A stretch of 8,033 nucleotides of DNA, from contig NZDU01000025.1 of assembly GCA_002688875.1 (NCBI GenBank), forward strand, positions 1 through 8,033, read 5' to 3'. Shown here piece by piece: positions 6,303 through 8,033 of this stretch; the first letter of the stretch is position 1, and the number at the start of each line of letters is the position of its first letter. Origin of the DNA: Candidatus Pacearchaeota archaeon (GTDB taxonomy: Archaea > Nanobdellota > Nanobdellia > Pacearchaeales > GW2011-AR1). The notes under the pieces are model-generated. The model worked only from the letters and a program-made list of their open reading frames with translations. It searched no databases and had not been told where the DNA came from. A program made the translations under genes and the position numbers.

Positions 6303-7720
6303 GAATTACCTACTATTGATTTACAAAATTCAGATGGTATTTTTATTGTATCTGATTCATGACATTCAATGTCATATTTCCAAATAGGATGTTCACAATT
6401 ATAAAATATTAAATCATTCCCTAAATAACTTTTGGCTATCTTAGAATTACCAAGAAAAAATAAATCAAAAATATCACGTTCCCAATCCGTTTCCGAATTT
6501 AAATAAGCAGAAAATCCTTTGTAATTATTATACTTCGGAACATTCATATAATCTGATTGTGAAATTTGGATAAAATTAATTTTTGCACTTTTCGTTTCAC
6601 ATGGTAATTCAAATTTTTGCTCTCCCCACCCGCCGACTCTGACCTGGTCTAAAATTGCCCTAGCATGGACTTTCTCTTCTGGTGTATAATCATTATTCTC
6701 ATATAAATTAGACACATAATCAACACTTTTAAATACATATGATTTTTCATCATAAAAAAAATCAGGAAATAAATGAAGAGTACCAGATTGTTTAAATATT
6801 TCATCTCGTACTTTAATAACTCTATTACAACACTCATCAAATTCCTCTTTTGATTCTACTCCTATATACACATTTAAAGGAAATGAATTTCTAAAAATAG
6901 CACCATACCCAGCAATATCATACATCTTAGATGTATGTAACCAAAAACCATCACGCGAAATTCTCTCAGTTTTAGGTAATCCAATTTTACTAAGAGTTTT
7001 TAATAAATGACTAAATGTTTCTATATTAGGATGATGATAAGGACTACTTTTAAATTTTTTATATTCTTTTCCAACTAAAAATATATCTACCATGTCACCA
7101 TAAGTAAGAATATCACCGCCGAAATCAAACTCATCATCTTTAAGTGAAAAAATAAGTGTCTGTACACCAATTCCTACAAAATAACAAGCATTAACTACAT
7201 TACCTCCTGGATGTATTTTAAATAAATTTTTACCATCATCAGAATACCACCAAATCTCACCGTCAACTTTACACTGCAATTCATTACTCAGTATAACTTC
7301 AACATTTTTTGAATCTAACACTTTTTTACTTATAACTTGTATAGGAATTGGTTTAATATTACCACGATTTATTACATCTTGACATAACCATCTCACATCT
7401 CTAAAGGATAAATCGGCAAATTTATGAGCCATTTTAAATTCACCAAAAAGCATATCTTCTATAAACTCATTTCTAACTCCACCATATGATTTAGAATTTT
7501 TATCAATAGTTACCAATTGGTCATAAATACCCCATTGTTCATTAGAACCATAATTACGATTCTCTTTCAACTGTCCATTCACCACACCTAAACAACTACG
7601 CTGGTATAAACCTATCCTTAAATATTCTTTAAAATAATTTGTAACACCCAAATCTCTAAGATTCAAATTCTCATTATATTCTATTTTAAATGGGCAGGAC
7701 TTTGGGACTTCAAGTTGCAT
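6299..7720 (-). CDS. Uncharacterised protein A1 (473 aa), paired with B1
   Basis: I do not recognise a function. The protein is the homologue of A2, with the same order of landmarks: AHKF...CQD (98-115), KIHPGG (168-173), FGG (200-202), YGAIFRNSFPLNVYIG (272-287), NNYKGFSAY (398-406), WERDIFDLFFLG (413-424) and LIFYNCEHPIWKY (437-449). Overall pairwise similarity outside these blocks is low, so the duplication is old or diverged quickly. Between VYIG and YKGFSAY it has about 45 more residues than A2, including the GC-rich stretch at 6620-6670. The start is ambiguous: TTG at 7723 or ATG at 7720. GGGG lies 6 and 9 bases upstream respectively; I chose ATG as the commoner codon. The ATG overlaps the end of the SGNH-like gene by 11 bases, and the stop forms GTGA with B1. 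No secretion signal or membrane helix is seen. A shared role with B1 is inferred from the repeated A-B order. Confidence 0.8.
   Translation of the reverse strand: MQLEVPKSCPFKIEYNENLNLRDLGVTNYFKEYLRIGLYQRSCLGVVNGQLKENRNYGSNEQWGIYDQLVTIDKNSKSYGGVRNEFIEDMLFGEFKMAHKFADLSFRDVRWLCQDVINRGNIKPIPIQVISKKVLDSKNVEVILSNELQCKVDGEIWWYSDDGKNLFKIHPGGNVVNACYFVGIGVQTLIFSLKDDEFDFGGDILTYGDMVDIFLVGKEYKKFKSSPYHHPNIETFSHLLKTLSKIGLPKTERISRDGFWLHTSKMYDIAGYGAIFRNSFPLNVYIGVESKEEFDECCNRVIKVRDEIFKQSGTLHLFPDFFYDEKSYVFKSVDYVSNLYENNDYTPEEKVHARAILDQVRVGGWGEQKFELPCETKSAKINFIQISQSDYMNVPKYNNYKGFSAYLNSETDWERDIFDLFFLGNSKIAKSYLGNDLIFYNCEHPIWKYDIECHESDTIKIPSEFCKSIVGNS
7202..7217 (-). repeat. Short exact repeat encoding IHPGG, copy in A1
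   Basis: Exact 16-base partner of 4402-4417, encoding the same IHPGG motif in A1. Confidence 0.6.
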
Positions 7721-8033
7721 CAATCAATTCCCCAATTACTTCTTCACAAAACTTCTTATGTGAAGATGGTGATGGATGACCAGGATCCTCATATCCATTT
7801 CCCCAAGGATCACGGGCCTTTAAACAAACCCATTCTGCTAAACCACCTAACTCTACTTGGTCATCTTCATAAAACCACCACTTATCCCAATCTATCATAT
7901 CCCATAAATAAGTTGCATTTGGATATATGTCTTTTAATAATGGTGTATCTCTTGATATTTTTTCAGTTGCGTTATCTGGCCAATATCTATCTTCTTTAAA
8001 ATGTGTATTATCTCTCCACGCCAGATTCCATAT
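7710..8033 (-). CDS. SGNH/GDSL hydrolase-like protein, C-terminal fragment (5' part outside window)
   Basis: The frame ending at the TGA at 7712-7710 stays open through all 107 codons to the right edge, so the gene is 5'-truncated by the window; the ATG at 7898 is internal. The visible end contains YEDPGHPSPSSHKKFCEEVIGEL (81-103 of the fragment). Asp83-x-x-His86 followed by P-S/P-x-x-H and a terminal helix is the classic block V of SGNH/GDSL hydrolases, which provides the catalytic Asp and His. WFYEDDQVELGGLAEWV (52-68) precedes it, as in several marine phage and bacterial SGNH proteins. The catalytic Ser, Gly and Asn blocks lie outside the window. Such proteins hydrolyse or transfer acyl groups, often O-acetyl on glycans, which would pair logically with the acetyltransferase further along. 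The gene overlaps A1 by 11 bases and is therefore part of the same transcription unit. The family assignment rests on one block, so it is moderately sure. Confidence 0.65.
   Translation of the reverse strand: MWNLAWRDNTHFKEDRYWPDNATEKISRDTPLLKDIYPNATYLWDMIDWDKWWFYEDDQVELGGLAEWVCLKARDPWGNGYEDPGHPSPSSHKKFCEEVIGELIDAT

Larger units (their letters stand above)
1..8033 (-). other. Single polycistronic block of nine overlapping minus-strand genes
   Basis: Every junction is tight. In transcription order: 11-base overlap (SGNH-like/A1), GTGA (A1/B1), TAATG (B1/A2), 11-base overlap (A2/B2), ATGA (B2/B3), one-base gap (B3/acetyltransferase), TAATG (acetyltransferase/oxygenase), TAATG (oxygenase/carbamoyltransferase). 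There is no room for an intergenic promoter or terminator, so the genes are very likely cotranscribed and translationally coupled. Both the promoter and the end of the message lie outside the window. No stretch without a gene exceeds one base. Confidence 0.8.

Noticed and set aside
6649..6840. Minus-strand open frame of 63 codons
   Set aside because: Alternative frame within A1; Met/Ile/Leu-rich translation typical of out-of-frame AT-rich DNA.
6299..7720. FPxxVYIG in the A family as the first strand of a GT-A glycosyltransferase (compare 'IFIGYD' starts)
   Set aside because: The motif lies in the middle of the protein, and no following DxD metal site at a suitable distance is visible, so I do not assert the fold.
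7715..7999. Plus-strand open frame of 94 codons
   Set aside because: Antisense to the SGNH-like gene, whose frame is open across the whole stretch and carries a recognisable motif.
1..8033. tRNA genes, CRISPR arrays, insertion sequences or inverted-repeat terminators
   Set aside because: I saw no convincing cloverleaf, spaced repeats, transposase or stem-loop with a T-tract; the coding frames occupy all the DNA.

Overview
The window is a strongly AT-rich, fully minus-strand gene block with essentially no non-coding DNA: nine genes in a row, each overlapping its neighbour or separated from it by one base. It holds no replication, structural, tRNA or ribosomal gene, so the organism must be inferred. 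The style (AT-rich, ATGA/TAATG junctions, a NodU-type carbamoyltransferase, a small 2OG-Fe(II) oxygenase, an SGNH-type C-terminus and several large anonymous proteins) fits the accessory/glycan-modification region of a large marine T4-like myovirus (cyanophage or pelagiphage type). A surface-polysaccharide island of an AT-rich marine bacterium is the main alternative.

Layout in transcription order (right to left): the C-terminal end of an SGNH/GDSL-type hydrolase-like protein (7710-8033, cut by the window edge); protein A1 (6299-7720), uncharacterised; protein B1 (5025-6302), putative glycosyltransferase-like; protein A2 (3616-5025), a divergent paralogue of A1; proteins B2 (2382-3626) and B3 (1186-2385), divergent paralogues of B1; a left-handed beta-helix (hexapeptide) acetyltransferase (642-1184); a 2OG-Fe(II) oxygenase-like protein (139-642); and the first 46 codons of a NodU/CmcH-type carbamoyltransferase (1-139, cut by the window edge).

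The most striking structure is the alternation A1-B1-A2-B2-B3. Two unrelated families, A (about 470 aa) and B (about 400-425 aa), occur as two tandem A-B pairs plus an extra B. This looks like an old duplication of a two-gene cassette whose products may act together. The A family carries an IHPGG motif, an F-P-x-x-V-Y-I-G motif, a Y-x-G-F-S-x-Y motif and a W-[DE]-R-D-I-F motif, with conserved spacing for several of these; I cannot assign it a function. The B family has a C-terminal block ([TS]EKT...PFI..G...GFKT[FY]...DESYD...HN) that resembles the donor-binding end of GT10-like (GT-B) glycosyltransferases, but this is a motif impression only.

With acetyl-, carbamoyl- and hydroxyl-transferring or SGNH-type neighbours, the simplest reading is an operon that builds and decorates a glycan or other small surface moiety, made from one polycistronic message with translational coupling. 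No promoter or terminator can be supported inside the window; both ends of the operon lie outside it.
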